Assembly (NCBI GenBank): GCA_009377745.1
Contig: WHTK01000002.1
Coordinates: 46,771 to 110,770, forward strand
Length of the DNA stretch: 64,000 nucleotides
Direction of reading: 5' to 3'
From: Dehalococcoidia bacterium
Lineage (GTDB): Bacteria; Chloroflexota; Dehalococcoidia; DSTF01; WHTK01
The translations under genes were made by a program, and so were the position numbers. Shown here piece after piece: positions 35,982-43,835 of this stretch (positions are counted from its first letter, which is position 1; every line of letters starts with the position of its first letter). The notes under the pieces were generated by a model. It was not told where the DNA came from, did no database searches, and worked only from the letters and a program-made list of their open reading frames with translations.

Positions 35982-36682
35982 CAGTCCTCCCGCGCCAGCG
36001 TCAGGCCCAACACCTCGTCCGCGCCGCCATCGATCAGGGCTCGCGCACAGGCGTCTAGCGTCGCGCCGGTGGTTGTTATGTCATCTACTACCGCGACCCG
36101 TTTGCCGGCCACTAGGCCGGGCAGAGCCACCGCGAAAGCGCCCTTTACGTTGGCCCAGCGCTCCTCGGCGCCGGCGCTCTCTGCCTGATGCGCCCGCGAG
36201 TGCAGCCGCGATAGCGCCTCGCTGACCGGCGCCCCGGTCGCTTTCGATAGCTCCCGCGCCAGAAGCAGCGACTGGTTGTAACCGCGCTCTCGCTCACGGC
36301 GGTGCAGCAACGGCACAGGTACGATCAGGTCCGCATCGAAGCCCTGCTGCCGCCAGACATCGCCCATCGGCGCCGCCAGCGAGGCTGCCAGGCTGCTCTG
36401 ACCGCCGAACTTGAAGGCGCGCACGAGCCGGCGCACCTCCCCCTCGTAGCGATAAGCGCAGCGGACCCGGCTCAGCGCCAGCGGATGATCGGTGCAGGCC
36501 CGGCATGACGCGCCCTGCCGTACGGGCTGCCAGCAAACGTCGCAGCGCAGCCCATCGGCCGCTGGCAAAGCGTCGCGACAGGCGCGGCAGAGGAAGTCGC
36601 CGCCGCGACCGCAGATAGCGCAGCGTGGCGGATACAGCAGGTCGATGGCGGCGCGGCCGATGCCGCCCAGGCTCAGCGTCAT
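35981..36682 (-). CDS. comF: ComF-family phosphoribosyltransferase-like protein
   Basis: This 233-residue protein has an N-terminal zinc-binding region with four CxxC-type pairs (CAICG, CRAC, CDVC, CRAC) and a C-terminal phosphoribosyltransferase domain with VAVVDDITTTGATL. It is the ComF family, linked to DNA uptake and recombination in competent bacteria. It shares a start/stop base with the next gene and is divergent from the MoaD-MoaE gene, 52 bases away. Confidence 0.92.
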   Translation of the reverse strand: MTLSLGGIGRAAIDLLYPPRCAICGRGGDFLCRACRDALPAADGLRCDVCWQPVRQGASCRACTDHPLALSRVRCAYRYEGEVRRLVRAFKFGGQSSLAASLAAPMGDVWRQQGFDADLIVPVPLLHRRERERGYNQSLLLARELSKATGAPVSEALSRLHSRAHQAESAGAEERWANVKGAFAVALPGLVAGKRVAVVDDITTTGATLDACARALIDGGADEVLGLTLARED

Positions 36683-36721
36683 AGGTGTAGCCGAGTATAG
36701 CAGCGGCCTGCGAAGCGCATG

Positions 36722-36727
36722 CTAAGA
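36722..36727 (+). promoter_or_regulatory. Possible -10 box for a leaderless MoaD-MoaE transcript
   Basis: TAAGAT lies 7 bases before the GTG start of the MoaD-MoaE gene, and no Shine-Dalgarno sequence is visible. The spacing would place the transcript start at or next to the GTG. Only 4 of 6 positions match the consensus, so this is weak. Confidence 0.3.
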
Positions 36728-36734
36728 TCGCCAC

Positions 36735-37427
36735 GTGAAGGTAAATCTGCGTCTCTTTGCCGCCCTGCACGACCTCGTGGGCGCGCGTCAGGTCAGCCTG
36801 GAACTTGAAGACGGCGCCACCATAGACGACCTCAAGGCGCGCCTCTCCGAGGTCTATCCCGCCCTCCAACCGATGATCAAGACGGTCGTCTGCGCCATCG
36901 GCGAGGAGTACGTCTCGCCTTCAGAGCGCGTCCCTGCCGGCGCGGAGGTTGCCCTCATCCCGCCCGTCAGCGGCGGCTCAAACGACCTCTTCCGCGTCAC
37001 CAAGGAACCCCTCGCCGCCCAGGCCCTCGCCGATCTGGTCCGGCGCGACGAGGCCGGCGCCATTGCCCTGTTCTACGGCGTCGTGCGCAACAACAGCGAG
37101 GGTCGCGACGTGGAGCGCCTCGAGTACGAGGCCTACGGGCCGATGGCCTTGCGCAAGCTGGCCGAGGTCGCCGAAGAGACGAAGCGCCGCTTTCCTGCGG
37201 TCAGCGTCGTCGGCGCCTGGCACCGGACCGGCCTGCTGGAGATCGGCGAGACGAGCTTGCTGGTCGCGGTCTCGTCACCGCACCGCCTGGACGCCTTCGA
37301 GGCCTGCCACTGGGCCGTCGATCGCATCAAGGAGGTCGTCCCCGTGTGGAAGAAGGAGTATTGGCGGGGTGGCTCCGCCTGGCTCGAAGGCCACACGGTA
37401 GAGCCGCCGCGACTCGCGGACGCGTAA
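36735..37427 (+). CDS. MoaD-MoaE fusion, molybdopterin synthase
   Basis: This 230-residue protein joins the small and large subunits of molybdopterin synthase, which makes molybdopterin from cyclic pyranopterin. Residues 1-81 are MoaD (ubiquitin-like; ends VSGG, Gly80-Gly81). Residues about 84-230 are MoaE (FYGVVRNNSEGRDVERLEYEAY, GLLEIGE, VWKKEYW with catalytic lysines). The di-glycine that must carry thiocarboxylate is internal, so cleavage after Gly81 would be needed, as reported for mycobacterial MoaX. The start is GTG. Confidence 0.92.
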   Translation: MKVNLRLFAALHDLVGARQVSLELEDGATIDDLKARLSEVYPALQPMIKTVVCAIGEEYVSPSERVPAGAEVALIPPVSGGSNDLFRVTKEPLAAQALADLVRRDEAGAIALFYGVVRNNSEGRDVERLEYEAYGPMALRKLAEVAEETKRRFPAVSVVGAWHRTGLLEIGETSLLVAVSSPHRLDAFEACHWAVDRIKEVVPVWKKEYWRGGSAWLEGHTVEPPRLADA

Positions 37428-37531
37428 CAAGCAAAACGTCTCGTCCGTACAAGCCGGGACGTTCCACCTGCTCAGTCAGGGCGCAGTTGGGCTGCGCCAA
37501 TCACAGCCTTGATGATCTTTAGGGACGGGAT

Positions 37532-37831
37532 TCAGGCGCTGACGGTAGCCCGGGGCGCGCGCTGCGTCGAAAAGCAGTCGTTGCAGTAGACGGGGCGGTC
37601 CAGACGCGGCACGAAGGGGACCGTGGCCTCGCGGCCGCAGGAAGCGCAGGTGATCGCCGTAGCCTCTCTCTCGCCGGAGGTGCGCTCGCGACGGCGGTTG
37701 GCGCGGCAGTTCGTGCAGCGCTGCGGCTCGTTCATCAAGCCCTTTTCGAGGTAGAAACCCTGCTCGCCGGCCGTAAACACGAACGCAGCGCCGCAATCGC
37801 GGCAATGGAGAGTCTTATCCTGGAAGTCCAC
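37532..37831 (-). CDS. Two-zinc-ribbon protein
   Basis: This 99-residue protein has two zinc ribbons: CRDCGAAFVFTAGEQGFYLEKG to CTNCRANRR, and CASCGREATVPF to VYCNDCFS. The first ribbon follows the DxxLxCxDCGxxFxFTAGEQ pattern of small zinc-ribbon proteins widespread in Chloroflexota. A nucleic-acid or protein-binding role is likely but unproven. It stands alone, with an inverted repeat GGCGCAG/CTGCGCC (37480-37498) just past its 3' end that may help termination. Confidence 0.85.
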   Translation of the reverse strand: MDFQDKTLHCRDCGAAFVFTAGEQGFYLEKGLMNEPQRCTNCRANRRRERTSGEREATAITCASCGREATVPFVPRLDRPVYCNDCFSTQRAPRATVSA

Positions 37832-38033
37832 TATGCCCCTCCCTGGAGGAATGGCCGCAAACCGCGACCAGACCTGCTCCCTTATTTCGCAGGCCTTTAG
37901 TTATCGAAGCGCGTCTTCGTGCGGGCGGGGCATCCTTTACGAAGGACTGGCGGGAGTTTAGGCAAGCCCGATTGTAATGTCAATAGATTGGGCGAGGAAT
38001 TTCGTCAGCGAAGCAAACCGGTGGCTCCGTGGC

Positions 38034-38951
38034 CTACCCGCCCGCTTTCGCGGCCAGGAACTCGATTACAGCGGCTGCAACCCCACGCGCCATGGCCTGG
38101 CGTCCGGGCTCATCTCTGAGCACGGCGGCGTCCGCCGCGTTGGTAATGATCAGAAGCTCCACCAGCGCTCCCGGCATAACCGCCGGCCGGCTGAAGATCG
38201 GAGCATCGCCCTGGAATCCGAGCGCATCGGCGTCACCGCCACGCCTCTCGATCTCCTCACGCCTGGTCTCACGCGCGCCGCCGAGCACGAACAGCGAGAA
38301 ACAACGCTCGCCGCGCTGCCGGAAGCACTGGCCGTCGAAGAGGCCACGGTCCTGAGCGGCATAGCCGTACTGCCGCAGCTCACCCAAAACCCGCTCCTTG
38401 AGCAGGAACGCAAGGCGCAGGTTCTCGGTCGCGAAAGTCCGGCTGCTATCGTACCAGACCTCAATGCCACGCTGACCGGCATCGGTGGAGCCGTTGGAGT
38501 GGATCGAGACAAAGACGTCCGCCGCCTCCTTGTTGGCCAGGTCGATGCGGGCCTGAATATCGGAGCGCGCCGCCGTGTAGCCGGGTATTTGCTCCGCCGC
38601 GCGCACGTCGGTCCGCCGCGTCAGCAGCACATCGGCGCCCTGCTCCAGCAGCAGCTGCTCCACCCGCAGCGCCATCTCCAGATTGGAGGCCTTCTCGACC
38701 ACGCCGTTCGCCGCCGACCCAACCTCGTCGCCGCCATGGCCCGGGTCCAGCACAACCAGCTTGCGCTCGCGGACCGGCCTGGCCGCTGGCGCCTCGCCCT
38801 GCCGTTCCGCGGCAACCGGCTCAATCGGCACTACGCCCTCGGTCTCACCCGGCGGCTGCTGCAACGATGACGGCGTCGTACTTCCGCCGCCGCAGGCCGA
38901 CAGCGTGATGATGACAAGGATGAGACTTAGCGGCAGGTAGAGCCGCATCAC
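38034..38951 (-). CDS. N-acetylmuramoyl-L-alanine amidase lipoprotein (Amidase_3)
   Basis: This 305-residue zinc amidase cleaves the peptide from glycan in peptidoglycan. It has a lipoprotein signal (lipobox LSAC, Cys20), a Pro-rich linker, and the catalytic domain with VVLDPGHGG (first His), an EKASNLEMAL Glu, SIHSNGS (second His) and the late Glu in LVELLIITN. It is translationally coupled (ATGA) to the carboxypeptidase gene, so the two act on the same wall substrate. Confidence 0.92.
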   Translation of the reverse strand: MMRLYLPLSLILVIITLSACGGGSTTPSSLQQPPGETEGVVPIEPVAAERQGEAPAARPVRERKLVVLDPGHGGDEVGSAANGVVEKASNLEMALRVEQLLLEQGADVLLTRRTDVRAAEQIPGYTAARSDIQARIDLANKEAADVFVSIHSNGSTDAGQRGIEVWYDSSRTFATENLRLAFLLKERVLGELRQYGYAAQDRGLFDGQCFRQRGERCFSLFVLGGARETRREEIERRGGDADALGFQGDAPIFSRPAVMPGALVELLIITNAADAAVLRDEPGRQAMARGVAAAVIEFLAAKAGG

Positions 38952-39955
38952 CGCGACGGCCAGACGTAGTTGGCGAAGGCCCAGTTCAGCAATCGAGCCG
39001 CATCCAGGTCCCGCATCGGCGCGTTCAGGACGACAGCGTAGAGCCGGTGGCCGTTGCGCGTCGCCGAAGCAACGAGGGTAGGGCCGGCGCGGCGCGTGTA
39101 GCCGGTCTTGATGCCATCGGCCCCAGGGTAGTTGAAGAGAAAGCTGTTGATGTTGGCGTAGGCCAGCTCGCGTGACCCCGCGGCGGACCAGATCGGCCTG
39201 GTGACGATCTCTTTGAACTCCGGCAGGCTCATACCGTAGCGCGCCAGCACCGCCAGGTCGTAAGCCGAGGCGTGGTGATTGGTGGAGCCAAGGCCGTGGG
39301 GGTTCGAAAAGCGGCTGTCCTTGAGCCCGAAGCGAGTCAAGAGCACGTTCATCTGGGCCACGAACCCCGCGTCCGAACCGGCAATATGGCGGCCGATCGC
39401 CAGGGCGGCGTCATTACCCGAGGGCAGCATGAGTCCGTAGAGCAGGTCACGCAGCTGGAAGCGGTCGCCGGGCAGCAGGCCCATGACGGTGCTGCCGCGC
39501 ATCACGGTGTGGTCCACGTCGATCTCGACCCACGAATCAAGGTCACCCTGCTCCAGCGCCAGGATCAGCGTCGCTATCTTGGTGAGGCTGGCCGGCGTGA
39601 CGCCGTTGTGACCTTCTTTATCAAAGAGGACGCTGAGGGAAGCCTCGTCCAGGATCAGCGCATTGGCAGCGCTAATCTCCGGCGCTGTCGTCGCTCCGTC
39701 ACGGAGCTGCGGCGTCTCCGCCCAGGCCAGTGGTAGCGGCTCCAGCTTCCGAGGTGCGGGTACTTCATTGATGCCGGTATTTGCGGCCTGAAGTTCCAGC
39801 CCATCGCTGACAATCAGGGATTGCTCGCTGACGAAGGCTGACGGCTCGCTACCACCACCGCGAGCCAGCGCCGGCATTAGTGCAATAGCCAGTGCCAGCG
39901 CGAACCAGGTGAGTCCTATAAGAAAGGCTGTCGGGAGATGAGTCGGTCTAGACAT
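38948..39955 (-). CDS. D-alanyl-D-alanine carboxypeptidase (S11 family, DacF-like)
   Basis: This 335-residue penicillin-binding protein trims the terminal D-Ala of peptidoglycan stem peptides. An N-terminal signal or anchor helix is followed by the three motifs: SLTK (SxxK), SGN (SxN) and KTGYT (KTG). There is no clear C-terminal membrane anchor. ATG at 39955 is preferred to the TTG at 39979. It is first in a two-gene wall operon. Confidence 0.92.
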   Translation of the reverse strand: MSRPTHLPTAFLIGLTWFALALAIALMPALARGGGSEPSAFVSEQSLIVSDGLELQAANTGINEVPAPRKLEPLPLAWAETPQLRDGATTAPEISAANALILDEASLSVLFDKEGHNGVTPASLTKIATLILALEQGDLDSWVEIDVDHTVMRGSTVMGLLPGDRFQLRDLLYGLMLPSGNDAALAIGRHIAGSDAGFVAQMNVLLTRFGLKDSRFSNPHGLGSTNHHASAYDLAVLARYGMSLPEFKEIVTRPIWSAAGSRELAYANINSFLFNYPGADGIKTGYTRRAGPTLVASATRNGHRLYAVVLNAPMRDLDAARLLNWAFANYVWPSR

Positions 39956-40047
39956 CTTCGGCGTGCGAGGTTGCGCCAAGTCTAGACCGGCCCGCGGCGC
40001 TTCGGCTATAGGGAAGGTGCTTACAATTTCTCAGGATTCGAGGAGAG

Positions 40048-40124
40048 TGGCGCCCCAGGAGGGACTCGAACCCCCGACGCGCGGCTTAGGACGCCGCCGC
40101 TCTATCCAGCTGAGCTACTGAGGC
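40048..40124 (-). tRNA. tRNA-Arg (anticodon CCT)
   Basis: A 77-base cloverleaf: acceptor GCCTCAG/CTGGGGC, anticodon stem GCGGC/GCCGC with loop GTCCTAA (CCT, reads AGG), TTCGAGT T-loop, and an encoded CCA (40048-40050 on the plus strand as tgg). It lies 92 bases upstream of the carboxypeptidase start, same strand. Confidence 0.96.
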
Positions 40125-40188
40125 GTGCGATCATTATCATCGAAAGGGTGCGGCCACGGCCAGAGTTGCTGTGAGACACACCCTTATG

Positions 40189-40311
40189 GTCATGCTGAGC
40201 GGCTGCAAGTCAGCCGAAGAATCTACGGCCGCGGGCTGACAAGAGATCCGAGAGTGTTTCAACGCTGCGGCGTTAGATTCTTCGCTGCACCTGATGGGCG
40301 CACAGAATGAC
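40189..40311. repeat. Interspersed inverted repeat, R2 variant
   Basis: The left arm GTCATGCTGAGCGGC...GCCGAAGAATCT (40189-40224) and right arm AGATTCTTCGCTGC...GCACAGAATGAC (40275-40311) are imperfect reverse complements. It is related to the GGAATGAC repeats at 34181 and 42972. It occupies much of the 360-base gap between the tRNA and the LigB-type gene. Confidence 0.55.
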
Positions 40312-40333
40312 AGGAGCGCGGAGCCTCTTCCAA

Positions 40334-40368
40334 GATGAATAGAGGATCGCGATGATCCTCTATTCATC
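40334..40368. other. Perfect 15-base inverted repeat
   Basis: GATGAATAGAGGATC (40334-40348) and its exact reverse complement (40354-40368) are separated by 5 bases. It has no T-run on either strand, so it is not a standard terminator. It lies about 120 bases past the stop of the LigB-type gene, beyond that gene's own terminator, and may be a protein-binding or processing site. Confidence 0.5.
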
Positions 40369-40411
40369 GCCATCCCTAGCGCAGGAGTGGAGCCTAGCGT
40401 CGTCTGAGAGG

Positions 40412-40449
40412 ACTAAGAAGAACGCGCCGGTTCTCACCGGCGCCTTCTT
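40412..40449 (-). terminator. Terminator of the LigB-type dioxygenase gene
   Basis: A 14-base stem with one mismatch (40418-40431 with 40436-40449) and a 4-base loop is followed on the minus strand by TTCTTCTTAG. It lies 38 bases past the minus-strand stop. Confidence 0.7.
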
Positions 40450-40487
40450 GTCTATGTTAGCTTGCAGGTCTTGCGACCGCGTCCTGC

Positions 40488-41531
40488 TTAGGGCTTGTCC
40501 CAGTAAGCAAACGCGGCGCCGACCGGCGAGGAGTACACCGGCACGTAGTCGACGACGGTAGCGGTGCTGCCGTCAGCGACTGCCGCGGCGGCGATCCAGT
40601 TGCAGGTCTCGCGCGTGCCGCCCTGCGGACCGCCGAAGCCCGGCATGCCGGTGCTGCCGCGACCCTTGGGGCCGATCGCCTGGCTGGCGTCGCCGTCCGG
40701 GATCGAGTACTTGTCGAAGTGCTCGGCCATGGCGCGGATGTCGCCGGCGGCCATGTACTTCAAAGTGCCCTGGTCGAAGTCCTCGTTCAGCCACGCGTCC
40801 TTGGCGCCGGGCGTGTGCCAGAGGCCGCCGGAGCCGATGACCGCAACCTTGAGGTCGCCGGGGAACTCTTCGATGATGTCCCGCACAGCCTTGCCCAGCT
40901 CGTAGCAGCGCTCGGCCGTGATCTGCGGCGAGTAGTAGCAGTTGAGCAGGATCGGAATGACCGGCGTCTCGTGGTCGGTGATCGACTCGAAGGGTCGCAT
41001 GAAGGCGTGGCCGATGCCGCGGTCGGGCTTCGGCATGTCCATGCAGAACGCCGGGTCGAACTTGCGCTGCATCAGGCCGGTGAGGATGCCAACGGCTAGG
41101 TCGGCGTGCGCCGTAACCTTGGCTTTGGGCATGGCCGCGTAGCCCCGCCCCATCGGCGTCTCATTACCGGTTGCTGGTGCTGCCGGCGCGGTTGTGCGCG
41201 CTGCGCCGGCGGATGAGCGAGGCGTCGCCAGGTGGCCCTCGAACTCCTCGCCGACGTAGACGGCAACCGAGGGGTAGTTGTTGAAGTCGAAGCACTCGAG
41301 CTGGTCGTCGCCGAAGATGACGATGACGTCAGGCTTCTTCTCCGTCAGGTTCGCCTTTAGCTTGCCGAAAGCGTCCTGAATGCGCCCCGATTTCGCCTGA
41401 GCGGTTGGGAGGTCCTCTATCGGGACGTCCTCACGCAGCTGGCGCGTGGATCGAATCTCGTTCCACCGCTCTGGCGGCGTGTAACAGAAGGGGCTGTGGG
41501 CTACGTTGTAGACACCAACAACTTGTGCCAT
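40488..41531 (-). CDS. Class III extradiol ring-cleavage dioxygenase-like protein (LigB family)
   Basis: This 347-residue protein is related to the catalytic subunit of protocatechuate 4,5-dioxygenase. The first metal ligand is likely His12 (YNVAHSPF). The segment aligned with LigB's second His reads FGDDQLECF, with Gln instead of His. A late Glu/His region (GHAFMRPFE) and a GGLWH motif are present. An Ala/Thr/Pro insertion lies around residues 105-125. AAAGGAGT precedes the ATG. Substitution of a metal ligand means activity, metal or substrate may differ from LigB. Confidence 0.8.
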   Translation of the reverse strand: MAQVVGVYNVAHSPFCYTPPERWNEIRSTRQLREDVPIEDLPTAQAKSGRIQDAFGKLKANLTEKKPDVIVIFGDDQLECFDFNNYPSVAVYVGEEFEGHLATPRSSAGAARTTAPAAPATGNETPMGRGYAAMPKAKVTAHADLAVGILTGLMQRKFDPAFCMDMPKPDRGIGHAFMRPFESITDHETPVIPILLNCYYSPQITAERCYELGKAVRDIIEEFPGDLKVAVIGSGGLWHTPGAKDAWLNEDFDQGTLKYMAAGDIRAMAEHFDKYSIPDGDASQAIGPKGRGSTGMPGFGGPQGGTRETCNWIAAAAVADGSTATVVDYVPVYSSPVGAAFAYWDKP

Positions 41532-41856
41532 TAGATACTCCTTTTTGCTATCGTTCCCCGGTCTGTCTAATTGTTGAGGCCTATTATGCGCCGATCGCCA
41601 CCGGATGGCGAGTAGATACCTCAGCGCCCCATTTGATAATTCGTTCCTCCCCGAACTATCAGGCCTCGTTGGCGCTTGCCATGATACTGCGCCCTGAACA
41701 ATTTGTCATCGTGAATTGGCCAGGACTGACGGGTAGCATTAGTTAGGCCTTACACCGTGGAACCGCAACTCGCCGCGCCGGACTTGTATCTTTAGCTCTC
41801 GCTCGTTAAAGTCCGAGCGCAGATCAAACCACAATTTCCGAAAACGGGGGACTCCA
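41532..41856. other. 325-base divergent intergenic region
   Basis: It separates the LigB-type gene (minus) from the SDR gene (plus) and must hold both promoters. It is locally AT-rich around 41560-41750. I see no clear paired hexamers, hairpin with T-run, small gene or repeat. Confidence 0.4.
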
Positions 41857-42819
41857 ATGATTCTGGTTACAGGCGGCCTCGGCTTTATCGGCTTGCACGC
41901 GGCTCGCGCCCTGCTGGACGCGGGTGAAGACGTGGTCCTGACCCAATATCACGTGCCGCGCATGCCGGACTTCATCAAGGATGAGGTCGGCAAGCGCGCA
42001 TTTGTGGAGCAGCTAGACGTCACCGACCACGGCCGCATCGTCGAGATCGGCCAGAAGTACAACATCACCGGCATCTGCCACATGGTGTCGCCGGACGCCG
42101 AGCTCAGCGCGGCCGGCTACTACCGCATCGTCGTCGATGGCCTCCTGGGCGTGCTCGAGGCCGGGCGCATCTGCGAGGTCAAGCGCGTGACCATCGCCAG
42201 CTCCCAGACCACCTACACCGGCGAGCGTGAAGGCCCCTTCCGTGAGGACAAGCCGATGCGCATGGCCGCCACCAACCAGGGCGAGGCCTTCAAGAAGTCG
42301 ATGGAGATCCTCAGCTCCTACTACACGCAGCGCACCGGCCTCAACGTTGTGGCGATGCGCATCGGCGGTATTTACGGCCCCATGTACCACTCGATGGGCC
42401 ACCTCGTTAGCAGAGTCGTCCACAACGCCGTCAACGGCACGCCTCTCGACCGCTCCGGCGAGGCCGGCCGCAGCGTCGAGGGACGCGGCATCTTCGCCGG
42501 TGACGGCGGCGATATGTGCTACGCCAAGGACTGCGGTAAGGGCATCGCCCTGCTGCAGACGGCGGAGAACCTCCAGCACAGTTGCTACAACATCGGCTCC
42601 GGCCGCTTCACCTCCAACGGCGAGATGGTCGCGGCGGTGGCGAAGGCGGCGCCGGGCTTCAAGATGGAGCTCAAGGAGGGCGCCGGCCCCAGCTTCCGGC
42701 CCAACGCCTACATGGACATCTCCCGCATCAAAGCCGACACCGGCTACGAGCCCGAGTACCAGATCGAGCGCGCGGCCCAGGACTACGCCGACTGGCTACG
42801 CGCCGGCAACCCCCAATAG
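41857..42819 (+). CDS. NAD-dependent epimerase/dehydratase-family protein lacking YxxxK
   Basis: This is a 320-residue extended SDR. The dinucleotide motif VTGGLGFIG and the ASSQTTY strand with the active-site Ser are present. At the position of the catalytic YxxxK the sequence is NQGEAFKKSME, without Tyr. Later MRIGGIYGP and YNIGSGRFTSNGE match nucleotide-sugar epimerases. Loss of Tyr suggests a changed reaction or a binding role. It is divergent from the LigB-type gene, which suggests a shared pathway. Confidence 0.75.
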   Translation: MILVTGGLGFIGLHAARALLDAGEDVVLTQYHVPRMPDFIKDEVGKRAFVEQLDVTDHGRIVEIGQKYNITGICHMVSPDAELSAAGYYRIVVDGLLGVLEAGRICEVKRVTIASSQTTYTGEREGPFREDKPMRMAATNQGEAFKKSMEILSSYYTQRTGLNVVAMRIGGIYGPMYHSMGHLVSRVVHNAVNGTPLDRSGEAGRSVEGRGIFAGDGGDMCYAKDCGKGIALLQTAENLQHSCYNIGSGRFTSNGEMVAAVAKAAPGFKMELKEGAGPSFRPNAYMDISRIKADTGYEPEYQIERAAQDYADWLRAGNPQ

Positions 42820-42971
42820 GTCCAGGCGGACGGGTCTTAGCAGACGGCGCCAGGCTTCGCTCTCAGCAAGGGCGTCTCGCTGTGTGACGTTCCCTCTTTG
42901 AGCGGATCTCGTCGTCAGGAACGCCGGGTGGTTCGCTGGCGGACAGCGAAAGGTGTCTGACCGATAGGGTG

Positions 42972-42998
42972 GGATCCTCGTGCCTCGGAATGACAAGG
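42972..42998. repeat. Single arm of interspersed repeat R2
   Basis: GGATCCTCGTGCCTCGGAAT continuing GACAAGG repeats the motif present at 32100-32117 and 34331-34355. No inverted partner is obvious nearby, so it is a fragment. Confidence 0.5.
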
Positions 42999-43006
42999 AC
43001 GGAGGG

Positions 43007-43597
43007 TTAGCTCGGAGCTGGGGTACTCTTCTTTGCGGGGGGCTTGGCAGGTGGGCGGCGGCGCTTGGGGGTGGAGGCGCGGAACTTGAGGCCGGGGAGC
43101 AGCTCGACGATGATGCTGCCGGACGTGAGGTCTATCTGCTTGACTACGTCCTCGACGGCGGGGAGCAGTAGCTCACCGCGCTCACCGCGGACGACGTAGA
43201 CGTCGTTGGCGCCGGTCGAGAGGATGTCAGCGATGACGCCCAGCTTTTCGCCGGCGGCATCTTCGACGCGCAGGCCGAGGATGTCGTGCTGATAGAAGCG
43301 GCCAGGCTCGTCGATCGGCGGCGCTTCCGGCAGCATCAGCTCCTTGCCGCGCAGGGCCTCGGCGGCGTCACGGGTATCCACACCTTGGAGCTTGAGGATG
43401 AGGTTTCGGTCCTGGGGGCGGCTGCGTTCGATGAGACGAGCAGCGCCTTCGATCCAGACGCGGCCGCCTGCGTCGAAGCGCTCCGGGAAGTCGGTCAGCG
43501 GCTCGACTTTGACTTCGCCGCGGATGCCGTGAGGGACGAGAACCCGGCCGACCGTGATGGCCGAAGCGGGGTTGAGGTCAGGAGACGGTTGGGTCAA
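43007..43597 (-). CDS. rimM: Ribosome maturation factor RimM
   Basis: This 196-residue protein binds S19 and helps 30S head assembly. Seen: TVGRVLVPHGIRGEVKVEPLTDFPERF at the N-terminus, then a PRC-barrel (FYQHDILGLRVEDAAGEKLG, LLPAVEDVVKQIDL). It ends with a Lys/Pro-rich tail. No ATG is in frame; TTG at 43597 overlaps the khpA stop by 4 bases and is the likely start by translational coupling. Confidence 0.92.
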   Translation of the reverse strand: MTQPSPDLNPASAITVGRVLVPHGIRGEVKVEPLTDFPERFDAGGRVWIEGAARLIERSRPQDRNLILKLQGVDTRDAAEALRGKELMLPEAPPIDEPGRFYQHDILGLRVEDAAGEKLGVIADILSTGANDVYVVRGERGELLLPAVEDVVKQIDLTSGSIIVELLPGLKFRASTPKRRRPPAKPPAKKSTPAPS

Positions 43598-43824
43598 TCG
43601 CCGATATCGAGGACGGCGCGGGTGTCCTGACGGGCAGCGGCGACCTTGAGCAGGGAGCGCATCGCCTCGGCGACGCGGCCGCCGCGGCCGATGACCTTGC
43701 CCATGTCGGTCTCGGCCACGTCCAGATGGACGACGTAGCGCTGGCCGTCCCACTCCTCCGTGGTCTGGACTTCGTCCGGGTTCTCCACCAGGGAGCGGGC
43801 CACGTAATCGATTAGCTCTTTCAT
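43594..43824 (-). CDS. khpA: KH-domain RNA-binding protein KhpA
   Basis: This 76-residue single KH domain has GKVIGRGGRVAEAMRSLL as the RNA-binding GxxG loop. It is the usual partner of rpsP and rimM in the cluster and lies 11 bases after the S16 stop. KhpA with KhpB regulates cell-wall and division genes in some bacteria; here the ribosomal context suggests an assembly role. Confidence 0.93.
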   Translation of the reverse strand: MKELIDYVARSLVENPDEVQTTEEWDGQRYVVHLDVAETDMGKVIGRGGRVAEAMRSLLKVAAARQDTRAVLDIGD

Positions 43825-43835
43825 ATCAGACGCCC

